DNA of 64,000 nucleotides, taken from Diatrype stigma. Lineage: Eukaryota; Ascomycota; Sordariomycetes; Xylariales; Diatrypaceae. The notes beneath the pieces were generated by a model. That model did not search any database and had not been told where the DNA came from. It saw nothing but the letters and a program-made list of their open reading frames with translations. The stretch is from positions 114,848-178,847 of the forward strand of contig JAKJXP020000099.1 in NCBI GenBank assembly GCA_022225965.2. Direction: 5' to 3'. Below, piece by piece: positions 18,926 to 29,620 of this stretch; position 1 is the first letter of the stretch; each line of letters begins with the position of its first letter. The position numbers and the translations under genes are program-made.

Positions 18926-20095
18926 ATGGCTACGTACGATCAAAACCGGCAAAAGGTAAGTCATATGACTAAGTCTCCCTCACTGTGTCACTGCTGTCTA
19001 GTTGCAAGACTAACATGGTATTTCCAGAAACGTCGGCTTGATGAGCATGGTGACTATGTAGACACCACGAAGCCCACTGCTTTTTTCCAGCCAACCGGAG
19101 GCCGTGATTGGACTATCTCTATAGCTGTCCCGGGCAGTGTCCTGTCGACGTTTGTCCTCCCGCATACTTACTTCACTTTGCTGTGTACACCTAAGTTCTA
19201 ACCGTTTCCCAGGTGCAAGCGTGATGACCAACGGACCAACGTCGTCTCGCATATGGCACGTGCTCTGGCCGTCTTCGCCGTAGATGAGATCGTCATATTC
19301 GACGACTCCCATCCGGACACACGCCCCAGGCACGTGGACCCCGCCGGTTACACGGGTGATATTGATCCGTGCGGCTACTTGGACCATATCCTGCAGTACC
19401 TCGAGATGCCGCCGTTCATGCGTAGGACGCTGCTACCGCTGCACCCTAATCTGAAGAGCGCCGGCCTGCTGCCGAGCTTGGACATACCCTCCCACCCGCA
19501 CCCTTCCGACTGGCTGCCCTACTGTGAAGGCGTCACGCTCCCGGGGAAGACGGCAAGCGGCAGCGGCACCCTGGTGGACGTGGGCAGGAAGAACCCCGTC
19601 ACTATCAGCGACGATGTCCCGCCCAAGACCCGCATCACGGTCAAGATGGACGAGAACGACCCCTCCGTCGCCGAGCCCGTGGACCCGGCAGCGCCGCGGG
19701 CCGAAGGGGGCTACTACTGGGGCTATTCGGTGCGGCGGTGCAAGTCGCTCGCGTCCATCTTCGAGGAATGCCCCTTCGAGGACGGATACGACATGAGCAT
19801 CGGCACGTCGGAGCGAGGTGTGCCCATCGGGGAGGCGTTCCCGGAGCGGAAGGTGAAGCGGGGAGATGTCAACTTCAACCATCTGCTGCTAGTGTTCGGA
19901 GGGCCGCGCGGATTGGAAAACGCGGCGGAGAACGACCCGGAGCTCAACGGCATGGGGATCGTGCGGGGGAGGACGAAGGAGCTTTTCGATCACTGGATCA
20001 ACATCCTCCCAGGGCAGGGCAGCCGAACGATTAGGACCGACGAGGCGCTGTTCGTTGGGTTGGCTGGGCTGCGGAGGCTGTGGGACCAAAGATGA
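18926..20095 (+). CDS. SPOUT1/C9orf114-type RNA methyltransferase
   Basis: Putative SPOUT-fold RNA methyltransferase (eukaryotic C9orf114/SPOUT1 group). Three exons: 18926-18955, 19028-19149 and 19213-20095; 344 aa. The introns are GT-AG and the joins give QKKRRLDEHG and VLSTCKRDDQRTN. Key segments: ISIAVPGSVLS at the start of the SPOUT fold, ARALAVFAVDEIVIFDD, CGYLDHILQYLEMPPFMRR, LHPNLKSAGLLPSLDIPSH, and the knot region LLLVFGGPRGLENA followed by PGQGSRTIRTDEALFVGLAGL. These match the family from end to end. It likely acts on rRNA or other structured RNA in the nucleus; the human member is also linked to spindle function. Substrate is not deducible here. Confidence 0.92.
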
Positions 20096-20384
20096 TCGGC
20101 TGTGATTATCCATTAGGTGGATAGAATTCGCCGTAAGCTTCAGGCGAGACAAAGGAGAATGGTCAAGGGAATCGTTCTAATCTCCAGTAGACACCATTCA
20201 TTGTTCATCCGATCGATGACCCAGAATATATACAAACAATGACATTGTCAGTCGAGCATTCTATGAGTGTTCTCGAACATATAGTGCAAGTAGTTGCCGA
20301 TTGATAGGTTAAAAGGGGGACTATTATGACCACCCCCCGTGGTCGAATGTATCCTAGATACATTACCATCATTACACCAAATAC

Positions 20385-21272
20385 ATGATGGACCACCACG
20401 TAACAGAAGATCCTGAGGCCATGCGCTGTCTCCAAGAGACGGTTACAAGCCCCGACACGCGTCTCAGGAACCTCACCATCGCAGCGTTGTGCATCTCCCC
20501 TCCCCCCGACGATGCATCACAGCGCAGCGCGACTACGACTAATACTACGGGCCCAGCCGTCCCAGCAGCAGCAGCAGCAGCAGTAGCAGCGGTCGGCAGC
20601 AGTGACCTTCGTCCTCCACGCGCCCCCGACGGCGCCCGCAAAGCAGACGTGTGCCGTTCGCGGTGTGTGAGACGGATGTTCAGAGCCTTGGGGGTCTGCA
20701 CAGCGTGCCAGTATGAACCCGCCACTCCCGGCTACATCCAATGCGAGGCATGCCGGGGGCGGAACAGTCGCTACAAGAGCGGGAGGCGCCAGCGAGCCAG
20801 GACAGAGGGCCTCTGCATCGGATGCTGCTTCCTGCCGAAGGAGAGGAGCGGCGACAGGGTCTACAGCCTGTGCATGCGCTGCCGGAACAATTTCAACAGG
20901 TCGTTGAGGGCGCGCCGCGCCGAGAGGGCCCGGTACAATAATGGCAACGGCGGCGACCTGCCACCTCGTGATCATCCGGATTTCGCGGGGGAGGAGCAAG
21001 AGGAGCATGGAGTAGCGCATCACCCTCCGGGGCATATCGCCATTGCGGACCTCCTCAACCGGGAGAGAGCGCGTTCTTCGGGGCCTGTCACTCTCGCGGA
21101 GCTTCTCGAACTGGAGAGAGCGTATTTTCCGGAGAGGGCGCATCGTAGGGAGAGGGCGCAGCATCTGGGGGGTATCGCTATTGCGGACCTTCTTAACCCA
21201 ACGCTGACAGACCATGCAACCGAAGCTACAGTGATAGATGGCCGTGCAGTAGATGTCGTAGTTCTAGAGTGA
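20385..21272 (+). CDS. Cys-rich hypothetical protein with repeated IADLLN modules
   Basis: Single-exon open frame of 295 aa from the ATG at 20385. I do not recognise the family. Residues 50-70 are an Ala run coded by GCA/GCAG repeats. Residues 95-175 hold four CxxC-type pairs: GVCTACQ, QCEACRGRNSRYKSGRRQR, GLCIGCC and SLCMRCRNNFNRS. They are separated by basic stretches, so a zinc-binding, possibly nucleic-acid-binding fold is plausible. The C-terminal third contains related helical modules, GHIAIADLLNRERA, VTLAELLELERA and GGIAIADLLN. Codon use is GC-rich like the flanking genes. The frame is intact, but there is no homology evidence beyond the Cys pattern. Confidence 0.65.
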   Translation: MMDHHVTEDPEAMRCLQETVTSPDTRLRNLTIAALCISPPPDDASQRSATTTNTTGPAVPAAAAAAVAAVGSSDLRPPRAPDGARKADVCRSRCVRRMFRALGVCTACQYEPATPGYIQCEACRGRNSRYKSGRRQRARTEGLCIGCCFLPKERSGDRVYSLCMRCRNNFNRSLRARRAERARYNNGNGGDLPPRDHPDFAGEEQEEHGVAHHPPGHIAIADLLNRERARSSGPVTLAELLELERAYFPERAHRRERAQHLGGIAIADLLNPTLTDHATEATVIDGRAVDVVVLE

Positions 21273-22813
21273 GGGGCTTGGAAACATAGCGGTCGGTTAA
21301 GACATGCGTTCGAGAGCTTCTCCAGTGGCCGGAAGCCATCGTCTTCACGAAGTTATAGCCTTGAAGCACCCAAGTTATCTTGTTCTTTGAAACTCATATT
21401 GATTGGGCAAGATGAACATATGTGCCTCCTGCCTTCTCCTTAGCTACTTACATAGCATATCGAAAGTCCTGGTTAGTCTTGCAATCTCGTTTCCATTGAT
21501 ACCTAATAAAGCGTCACATCTACTTGGTCACGGTCGTCAATGTCTTCATACCTCTAACAATTAGTAACTACTGCACAACCCTGCGTATAGCCTAGATAAT
21601 GAATTGCTATATCACTGTAACGAAAGTCCAAGTCATTACCGTATTTCTCAGTCCCGTGTCTGTTCTATTCCGACACTCACCTCCTTGCCTTATGTACATC
21701 GTCCAACTTATGTTTGTCTAACTTAACGAATCTTGCGGTTTGTCTCCGTGTCAGCTTGTTGTTACATCTTCAGCAGAGTGGAGACTGCCATGTGGCTGGA
21801 TATCACCAGTTCGCCCATTTGGTCCCATCCCCGCATTCTGGTTGGTCGCTTGCATGCGGCAATCCTGGTTTATTCTTAGGAGCACAATCACGAGATGTAA
21901 CGTTCTTTCACTTATACGAAGTTTCAAGAGGTCAATACCGAGTTTGTTCTGACGTATCGGACAATTACGAGTTATCACTCTGCGCACTGATTGGACAGAT
22001 TCCGTGTGTCTGCTATTGCCATAATCCAGGTAAGTCGCACATTCGTCCTTGACGACGAGAGCGAGTCTATGCAGTTGGGAAAGTGCCTGCCTAAGCCACA
22101 CCTTCTTGCAGCTCTCACACTCGAGTGACTCGGCGACAAGTGTACAAAGTACCACGTCATATGCGAGGCTCAAGCTTGACTTTGACTAATGGACCCATTT
22201 CTCACATCCATCGTGGGACTTGATACTTGATATCGGCAACTGGAAAGACGGGACTTGATCGTGACTGCCTGCCTGGAAATGTTCAATGCTGCTTGAAAGT
22301 AGCTCTGACGCTCCGCACCGAGGACTAACAACTTGACAACCAGCCTCCATCCAACTACATCATTCGACCCAACTGACCCGGAGATCCGTAACTTGTAGGT
22401 TGCGCAGAGCAACAAAAGGATTTGCCTCTAGTAATTAGTGTCCGAGATGCACTAACACCCCGCTTCAGCACTGCAACAAGAAGCGATCTTCATCCCTAGA
22501 AGCTAATGGGGTATCACAAGTGAGGATCTATTCTTGGGATTCTGCCACCAAGGTACCCAGCCACTCCAACGCATGGGGCTTCACACATGCACAAGTAACG
22601 ATGAAAATACAATCAACATAAATACGATACAGTTCCTACTAGCCATTCCTTCCAGATTCACAACCATCAACCCTCTTCATACCTACCTCTTCATAGAAAG
22701 CCAGGTCTCACTTCAAGACCAAGTCCCAAACCTATCTGTCTGACTCTTGACGACTGCCTGTGGATCTCCTCCAATAACAATATACCATCACCCATATCAC
22801 ACTCATAGTACTC
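21273..22813. other. 1.5-kb intergenic region, nothing recognised
   Basis: Frames of up to about 140 codons occur on both strands (21714-22173), but they overlap each other, lack any motif, and look like chance openings. No RNA gene or repeat recognised. The right end contains the promoter of the secreted protein gene. Confidence 0.45.
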
Positions 22814-23485
22814 ATGATGACTTCCCTACGGAAAATGGCCAGCTCTCTGCTCTGGCTTGCGGCTGCCTCATCCGCCCAGCTCGTCACAGTCACCCGCTCC
22901 ACAGCCGAGCCTACGCCGCCAACCCAAGTGACCGCAGCAGCAGCATTCACAACAACATCATCATCCTCGACAGCCACAGCGACCACCATCCAGCTAGCCC
23001 AGCCCACCATGTACAACCTCAATTCGTCGGAGCCCGACTGCGGGCAGCCGCCCGTGTCGTACTTCGAGGTGGACCTGCAGGGCGACGCCTCGCTGGAGCA
23101 GGCGGCGGTGTTCCGGGGGATCCCGGCGGCGGCGCAGCGGTGCCAGCTGAAGTGGCGGCAGGCGGACGCGGCGGAGCGCGGGCGCTTCGAGGTGGGGCGG
23201 CACGGGCGCACCAAGGCGCGCCAGCTGACCGGGTTCCCCGCCGCCGGCGAGCCCGTCACCTACGACGGCCTGCGCGCCTTCGACGCCGACGACGGCGTCG
23301 CCACCTTCTCGCCCGACTTCACCCAGTGGCCCGAGCACGCCGGGCCCTTCGACCACCCCGCCGGCACCATCCCCTGCAGCCCCGACATCTACCTGCGCAT
23401 CGCGGTCAACCGCGCCGAGGGCGACGGGTTCGTCCACCTCGACCAGGATGCGGAGGATGGGTTCTACATCTCGTATGTCCTCTAG
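22814..23485 (+). CDS. Hypothetical secreted protein
   Basis: Single-exon open frame of 223 aa. The N-terminus is a signal peptide (MMTSLRKMASSLLWLAAASSAQ) with probable cleavage after ASSAQ or SSA. A Ser/Thr/Ala-rich stretch at residues 30-65 would be O-glycosylated. The rest is a compact GC-rich domain with two cysteines that could pair in CGQPPVSYFEVDL and RCQLKW, and a conserved-looking end, PCSPDIYLRIAVNRAEGDGFVHLD. It ends FYISYVL without a GPI signal. I do not recognise the family; the domain end recalls fungal secreted or cell-wall proteins of the But2-like kind, but that is only an impression. Confidence 0.7.
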   Translation: MMTSLRKMASSLLWLAAASSAQLVTVTRSTAEPTPPTQVTAAAAFTTTSSSSTATATTIQLAQPTMYNLNSSEPDCGQPPVSYFEVDLQGDASLEQAAVFRGIPAAAQRCQLKWRQADAAERGRFEVGRHGRTKARQLTGFPAAGEPVTYDGLRAFDADDGVATFSPDFTQWPEHAGPFDHPAGTIPCSPDIYLRIAVNRAEGDGFVHLDQDAEDGFYISYVL

Positions 23486-24340
23486 GTCTCAGATGTAGTC
23501 GGTGGTTTGGTTTGGTTCGGCTTTTGCTTTTTTATGTCATGGGATTTTAACGCATAGCATGGTTCTTGCTGCATGCATGCTACGATGTATGGTCGCATGT
23601 CCGGGGGTTTTTCATTTTGCTTTTTACGAAGGTCATGATTGATGGACGATTAAGGGGCATGGCTTGGAGTCGGGGCGGAAACCACTAGCATAATGATTCA
23701 TCTGGGGCACGATAGAGCTGGTATGCTCCATACCTACTTACCTAGTTACCTAATTGCGATACTTGCGTAATGAATACTTGATTTATCGCTGCCATTTTAG
23801 ACCTGCTCAGGTTCATCCGAAGGAGCTTTAGTGACCCCCTTACTAGTGCTCGTATGATGAAGACTAAACTCCTAACTTCGCCCACCACCTATTGTCAAGA
23901 GCTGTTGTAACGAGCTGTATTTGCCTAGTTGGGTATGTTGCCATGTAGTACCGTGGTGGAAAAGAACTATCCATGGGAACTATTCATGTAGACTGTAAGC
24001 GGTAGAGTGTCATAAGCTCTCGAGCGTGTTCGCATTCGCGTAGAAGCGCTGGGGCTCTATTGATGGTGGTCGTACTTACAGCCCCGCATCTCGAAGCGCT
24101 GACCGGCGTAATGCTCCGATCCCAATCGGCTAACCCCCGACCGGAGGGGCAATTAATTACCTTGAATACCTTAACTATACCGAGCACAACATCAGGGGCA
24201 TCGAGCACGTAATTGCACGATAAGAGCTGGGCACTCGCGGCTACAAAACCCATTCCCCGTACCGCCACTGAGAGCAGGTGGGATATAGCTACAAATCCAA
24301 AATTAACAATTTCGATTGCATCCTATCCTTGTCTGTCATC
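23486..24340. other. Intergenic region, nothing recognised
   Basis: No coding sequence or repeat recognised. It contains the 3' end of the secreted protein gene and the promoter of the cupin gene. Confidence 0.5.
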
Positions 24341-25024
24341 ATGTCCTGCGACTCCTCCCACACACACGACGATCACCACCACCATGATCATGATCATGCC
24401 CCTCCCGAGCCCCCAGCAGACGCCTGGAGGAACAGTGGCGTCCAGGTGATCCCTGCCGACAACCTCGACACCAACACGGCGCAGACCCCCGGCATGAGTC
24501 GCGCAGCTGCGATCAACTTCGCCCGTGTCGGCGCTCAGAAGCTGTGGGCGGGGACGGTGACGATCCACGCGGACGCCAAGACCGGAGCGCATCACCACGG
24601 CAAGTTCAATCCACCCCGACCCCACCCCTGCCAGGAAAGGGGAAAGGAAAGGAACAGTCGTCAAGAAAACAGAGAATATAGGCAAAGAAGAGGCAAAGTG
24701 TAACTATTGAAATAGATCAGATGCTAATCCAAACCAAAACTCCCAGGGCACCTGGAGTCGATCATCTACATCCTCAAGGGTCGGGCGCGCATGCGGTGGG
24801 GCGCGAACCTGGAGTTCACGGCCGAGGCGGGGCCGGGCGACTTCATCTACGTGCCGCCGTACGTGCCGCACCAGGAGATTAACGCGCTCAAGGACGCCGA
24901 CCTGGAGTGCGTGCTGGTGCGGAGCGACGGCGAGGCCATCGCCGTCAACCTGCCCGACGTCGAGCCCGTCGAGAAGCCCGAGACGGTGCGGTGGGTCGAC
25001 CCGACGCACGCGAACTTGCCATAA
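24341..25024 (+). CDS. Cupin-domain protein with His-rich N-terminus
   Basis: Small single-domain cupin, 178 aa in two exons: 24341-24599 and 24747-25024. The intron has a GC donor (CCACG|GCAAGT) and a normal CAG acceptor; the join gives GAHHHGHLESIIYILKGRA, which is cupin motif 1 with its metal-binding His-x-His and Glu. Motif 2 follows in PGDFIYVPPYVPHQEINA, supplying the last metal ligand. The N-terminus is extremely His/Asp-rich (HTHDDHHHHDHDH), likely a metal-binding tail. Family members bind manganese or iron. Their reactions vary too widely to assign one. It is separate from the accessory cluster to its right. Confidence 0.85.
24600..24746 (+). other. GC-AG intron in the cupin gene
   Basis: The donor is GC (GCAAGT) and the acceptor is CCCAG. 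The 147-bp intron must be removed to join the two halves of the first cupin motif in frame. GC donors followed by AAGT are a known minor class of spliceosomal introns. Confidence 0.8.
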
Positions 25025-25668
25025 CTACCTACCTAGGCTTGAACGAATGGATGGGTTGAATGTAGGAATGGGCCATCTAGACCGAGAAAGTCCCGTCTGC
25101 TGCCGGCTTTGTTCTGTCAGCCTCGTTCCGCGCCAGTGGGCTACAGTTTCCATACTATCTTCTGCTTGATGTATGCGAGAACCCCTCAGTAGCTCTGTAA
25201 ACAAATGGATAGTTTGCCGGGGCTAGACGTCATCGGCGTTTACAGCGTCGGTTGTCTTTTATCTTAATCATGGAGATACCAGAGGACTTTTGCATACATC
25301 ACATACAAAGAAGCGGGGATTGGAAGAGATTGGAGTGGAATGGTCCGGACCCCTGGAGGGGTGAATGAACATCAGATTTGGCTACCATATGAAACAAAGT
25401 AAGGGGGAAATCGGGTTTACTTGACACGGTCAAGCATCATATATGTATACTTGGAATTAAAGAAAAAGAAGCGATGTTGTAATACCTGATGATCTGTAGG
25501 AGGTTGCATGCACCACTGGGAAAGGTTTGGCTCTCGTAGACCGATGGTCTCCAAGCATAGGCTTGGTAGATTCATGAAGCCTCATTTCCCCTTTCCCGCT
25601 TCCCATTTCATGGTATCTCCATACAGTCGCACCGTGCTCCACCAGTTGAATATAAACTACACTACGAC
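25025..25668. other. Convergent intergenic region
   Basis: Lies between the cupin stop and the P450 stop. No gene recognised. An ORF-like extension of the P450 reading past 25669 is out of frame. Confidence 0.5.
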
Positions 25669-27738
25669 CTACGCCTCGAGCGCCGCGAGATCCAGCTCCT
25701 CCCTGCGCCGCCTGACGCGGAACCTGGTCGACGGATCGCCGACGATGAAGAAGCCGTTGGGGGTGGCGCGGGGGTGCTCGGAGCCGGGGGCGAGCTCCCA
25801 GTCGTACTTGAGCAGAAGGTGGCACAGCAGGATCTTGATCTCGTTGGCGGCGAAGAAGCGGCCCGGGCAGGCGTAGTGGCCGTGGCCGAACCCGAGATGC
25901 TCGGCCGACGTGCTTACCAGCTGGCCCTGGCGCTCCCGCCCGCCCGCCTGCCGCAGCCGCAGGAACCGCGCCCCGTCGAATTGCCCCGCGTCCGCCCCGT
26001 AGTGCGCCGCCGACCACATGTGCGTCGCGTCCGTGATCACCTTCTGGCCCTTGCGGATCGTCGTCCCGTCCGACAGCTTGATGTCTTGGGTCGCTTGGCG
26101 GCGCATCGGTGCTGGTGGGAAAGGGGTCAAGTGTCAGATCTGCAGACCCGAAAAGGGGGGGAGTGCGGGGCATAATCCATTAGATACTAGACATACTTAG
26201 CAGGACCGGCTTCAGCCGCTGGGTTTCCTTGAGCACGCTGTCCATCAGCTTCAGCTCGTATAGTGCTGTTTTCTTAAGGCCCTGGGCACCCAGTACCCGA
26301 ATGACCTCCTCACGAAGTGCTCCGAAAAGCTCGGGGTTCTATTGGATCCAGAATTAGAGTCTGCGGGTGCTTCTAGGTGTGTCTGTGGTATGAAAGGGAA
26401 TCGAAGAGGTTGGCTCTGGATGCGTACCTGTGCGATTCTCATCATTGTCTGCTGGACCAGATCGGTTGTCGTATGGATCGCCACAAGGGACAAGACAATT
26501 TGAGTAACAGCTGGGTCACTCCTCGGGTCTTCCATCACGGCCCACTGCAATACCACCTTGTGTTAGTTACCCTTCCTGCTGGATGTATTATAGGGATTAA
26601 ACGGAATTCAAGTCGTTTCGTAGTGCAAGAGTCGCCCACACAGAAACAGCTCCACCAAGTCTCGTAGCAATAGTATGGGGGAGGTAAATGTTGTGCCTGC
26701 TTACCTCGATAGCGTCGTCGAACTTCGGCACCGGCTCACCCTTAGCGATCGCCGCCGCCTTGAGGGCATTCCGCTTATCTATGTGGACCTGAATAGCGCT
26801 ACGAGCTTCGTCGAGTCGGGCACGGAGCCTGTTGCAAGATGGCAAGTACCAGTGTACCCAAGGCCGAAGGAACCTAGGCCAAGTTCGCAACTCGTCGACC
26901 GTCTGGAAGCCCACCTCAGCGTATGCCGCCGACGCTTTCAGCCATCTCGCGTCGCGACATCCCTCCTCGCCCATGAACACTCTCGTAGACACCCTGGTGA
27001 CAGCCGGAAGGATGTCACGAGTTGGGATCATTTCCCGCCACTCTGTTTCCTTGGATCAGCTTTGGCAATGTTGGTTCCATCGACGGATACGATAATTACC
27101 AGTATCTTCCGAGAATGTTTGGCTGAGCGCAAGCCCTGCCTCTTCTGAAAGAACTTTCGTGAGTTTCCCTATATACATAGTGAGTGAGCATTAGTCGGTT
27201 GGCATAGATGATTATAGGATAAAGTGTTGTACCGAGAATCCGAGTGATATGCTTGTTTATAACCGCTGACAAGTGCTCACTGTTTCCGAAGGCCTCGAAG
27301 CCCCTCAGCCGCGCAAGTTTCTGGTCTGCATTAGTGCCTTACCTTGACAAAGTGGCTTAAACGGGTGTTACTCACCTTTCCATCATTCAAATGACCCAAG
27401 CCTGGATGGCTTCGTACCTCGTCTATGAGGTTTTCAGGAATAACCACCATGTCACCATCAGAAGTAAATATCCGGAAAGGTTTGTTGGGATATAAGGCAT
27501 GACCCTGTATCAGCAGTTCTCGGCTGTGCTGGCAGAATTGACTTATGCGTTTCTGACCCGACAGATCAAGAAGTCCCCCTGGATTGATCGATGGAAGCCT
27601 GTTCTTGCTCTCATTTCCAAAGGAGTAAAATGTTAATACGAACAAAAGCGTAGCCACAAGGTAGACTAGTGGTTGTTCTCCTGGGAGAGGGATCGAGATC
27701 TTCCCAAGCCCGAGTTCGAACCGCTCGTAGGGTGTCAT
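25669..27738 (-). CDS. Cytochrome P450 monooxygenase (P450-1)
   Basis: Membrane-bound fungal P450, 519 aa, seven exons: 27376-27738, 27233-27320, 27100-27168, 26705-27042, 26428-26544, 26197-26338 and 25669-26111. All six introns are GT-AG and each join keeps the frame. Residues about 25-45 form the N-terminal membrane anchor ([15 protein letters not shown]). The I-helix reads [15 protein letters not shown]. The K-helix ExxR is in LKETQRLKP, and the heme loop is [14 protein letters not shown] with the axial cysteine. The overall pattern resembles fungal P450s of the ent-kaurene oxidase-like type. The start ATG at 27738 gives MTPYERFEL. It would oxidise a lipophilic substrate on the ER membrane. 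It stands next to the dehydrogenase in the same orientation, which suggests a tailoring pair. Confidence 0.92.
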
Positions 27739-28626
27739 GACGTTAAGATATTGTGATCTGTATATGGATAGGATCCTGTGAAGATGTATACTAAACAACA
27801 AGTGACGATAGAAGTGGCGATAGATGCGTAGGCTGAGGCACACGAATTCTTTCATGGCATTGCTATGTTGAGTTATGGTAGGATGTGTCCTGCTATGAAC
27901 GAAAATCTTATCCGGGAAAACGGCAACTACGCGCAGTATCGGACTCCTCTTCTTACCCGAGATGTCATACAAAGCTGAAAATCCCGACGATTTATCAGAT
28001 ACGGCGCAGATACGGCGGAAGTACCGGACTGTCGGCCGGAGGATCGGAGATCGGGGGATCGGGGAATCACTGATTGGCGGATCTTCCCCGTGGCTGACTT
28101 AAGCCCGTGCGGCGCAGTTCGTTCCGGGAAGGTCTACATTTGCACTCAGCAAGCCCGTGCTTCTGTGGATGCATCCTAATCGTATGAAGTGAAGTCAAAA
28201 GCCAAGTTGAAAAGGTATCGTATTCTGAGCTCCCTATGTCCTAAACCGTGTCTTCGTGGGTCATCAAGCTTTCGGTGACTCAGCACGAGCCAAGAAAGAA
28301 AGTAAAGGTAAGATACAACCCTTATTAATTCAGAATATTTACCCATTGGCCGGTGGTGATTCTGGCTAAGCTGGATAATGAAGAGCAGTTCAACAGGCAT
28401 GGCCCACCCAATGATTGTGTTCGATGCAAAGGAGGGAGTCGCAAGCCCTAGTGTAAGAAGTGCTCATTATCCAATCACATTCCGAGGTCTGGAACGAGAA
28501 CTTTTACAGTTGTTTGTACCAAAAAGGTCTCTGGATTGCGGTTAGACTATACCGGCGAAGGACACTTCACTTGAGCTTTTGCATTGAATCTCCGTTCACC
28601 GCAACAGCCATCAGCAAATTGCCACA
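27739..28626. other. Promoter region of P450-1, no gene recognised
   Basis: About 0.9 kb between the P450-1 start and the dehydrogenase stop. No coding sequence recognised. A short GC-rich run of CGGAGATCGGGGGATCGGGG-type sequence lies near 28040-28070. Confidence 0.5.
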
Positions 28627-29620
28627 TTACAGGATGTGGCCTATCATATTCTCTACATGAGTGGCCTCAACCATGCTACGATGTCTTTCATCGCAGAATG
28701 GCGGCATGAAATTATGGTAGAACTTGTCCGCAGTTGGTACGATCGTCTGGCCATAGTTCTTGTCGGCTTTCACGCCCGCGGAGTCCACGATACATTCCCC
28801 GTCGAGGAACTTCAAAACCACTTCGGTGACCACTTCGAATGGCGTGAAACAAGAAGGGGGAAATCCAGCCCACCCCTGCTCGCTCACGATGGCGGTCCGG
28901 ACCGCGCTCGGACACAGCGTGTTGATCCGGATCTTGTCCGAAGTGTAGTACCAGTCTTCGACGGAACGCACGAAGCCCAGGACGCCATCTGGGGGTATCA
29001 AGCACAGGTTAGTTTCATAACCCGATAAGTGTACAAGGGGATGGAGCAGCATCAGAGGCGCACGTACGCTTGGATGAGGTGTAGATGGGAGAACAGAACG
29101 ACGGCCAGATGGCGGCGCTGCTGCTCGTCACCACGATGGAACCCCCGTCGGGGTTCTGAGCCATGTAGTGGCGGCCGATGCGGACGGTGTTCATACAGCC
29201 CTTCAAATTGATCTCCATGGCGTCCCACTGGGGCTCCTCCGGCGGTTCGTCCGGAGACTCGGACTTGGCGAACCAGTTTGTTTTCTCGAGAATTCCGGCG
29301 TTCGCGAAGAGGAAGTCCAGACGCTTACCGCCGGCGGCCCATGTCTCCTTGAATGCAGCGGTGAGCTGCCCGTAGTTCGTGGTATCGGCTTTGTGGTAGA
29401 ACGTGTTCGGAGACAAGGGGCCAATGTCGTCCTTGACATCGATAATGTGGACGGACCATCCTCCCCGCGCAACCAGTGCTTGTACCACAGCCTGGCCAAT
29501 GCCGCTACCTATAGACGAGGATGTTAGCAGTCGCAACTGTAATATGCCTGTGCCACCTGATTGCCGATGTAACTTACCTCCGCCAGTAACGAGGGCGACT
29601 TTCTGGGGTATTTCTGCCAT
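28627..29620 (-). CDS. Short-chain dehydrogenase/reductase
   Basis: NAD(P)-dependent SDR, 281 aa, three exons: 29578-29620, 29068-29508 and 28627-28988. The first join restores the cofactor motif VTGGGSGIGQA; the second joins IYTSSK to HGVLGFVRS. Residues seen: the TGxxxGIG loop, LFANAGI (structural NAG), the catalytic Ser region IVVTSSSAA, the catalytic Tyr-xxx-Lys in YTSSK, and INTLCPSAVRT after the active site. The Asp in IIDVKDD at the end of the second strand points to NAD rather than NADP. It resembles fungal 15-hydroxyprostaglandin-dehydrogenase-like SDRs. As a neighbour of P450-1 it is a good candidate to oxidise an alcohol made by the P450. The start is the ATG at 29620 (MAEIPQKVALVTG). 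Confidence 0.92.
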
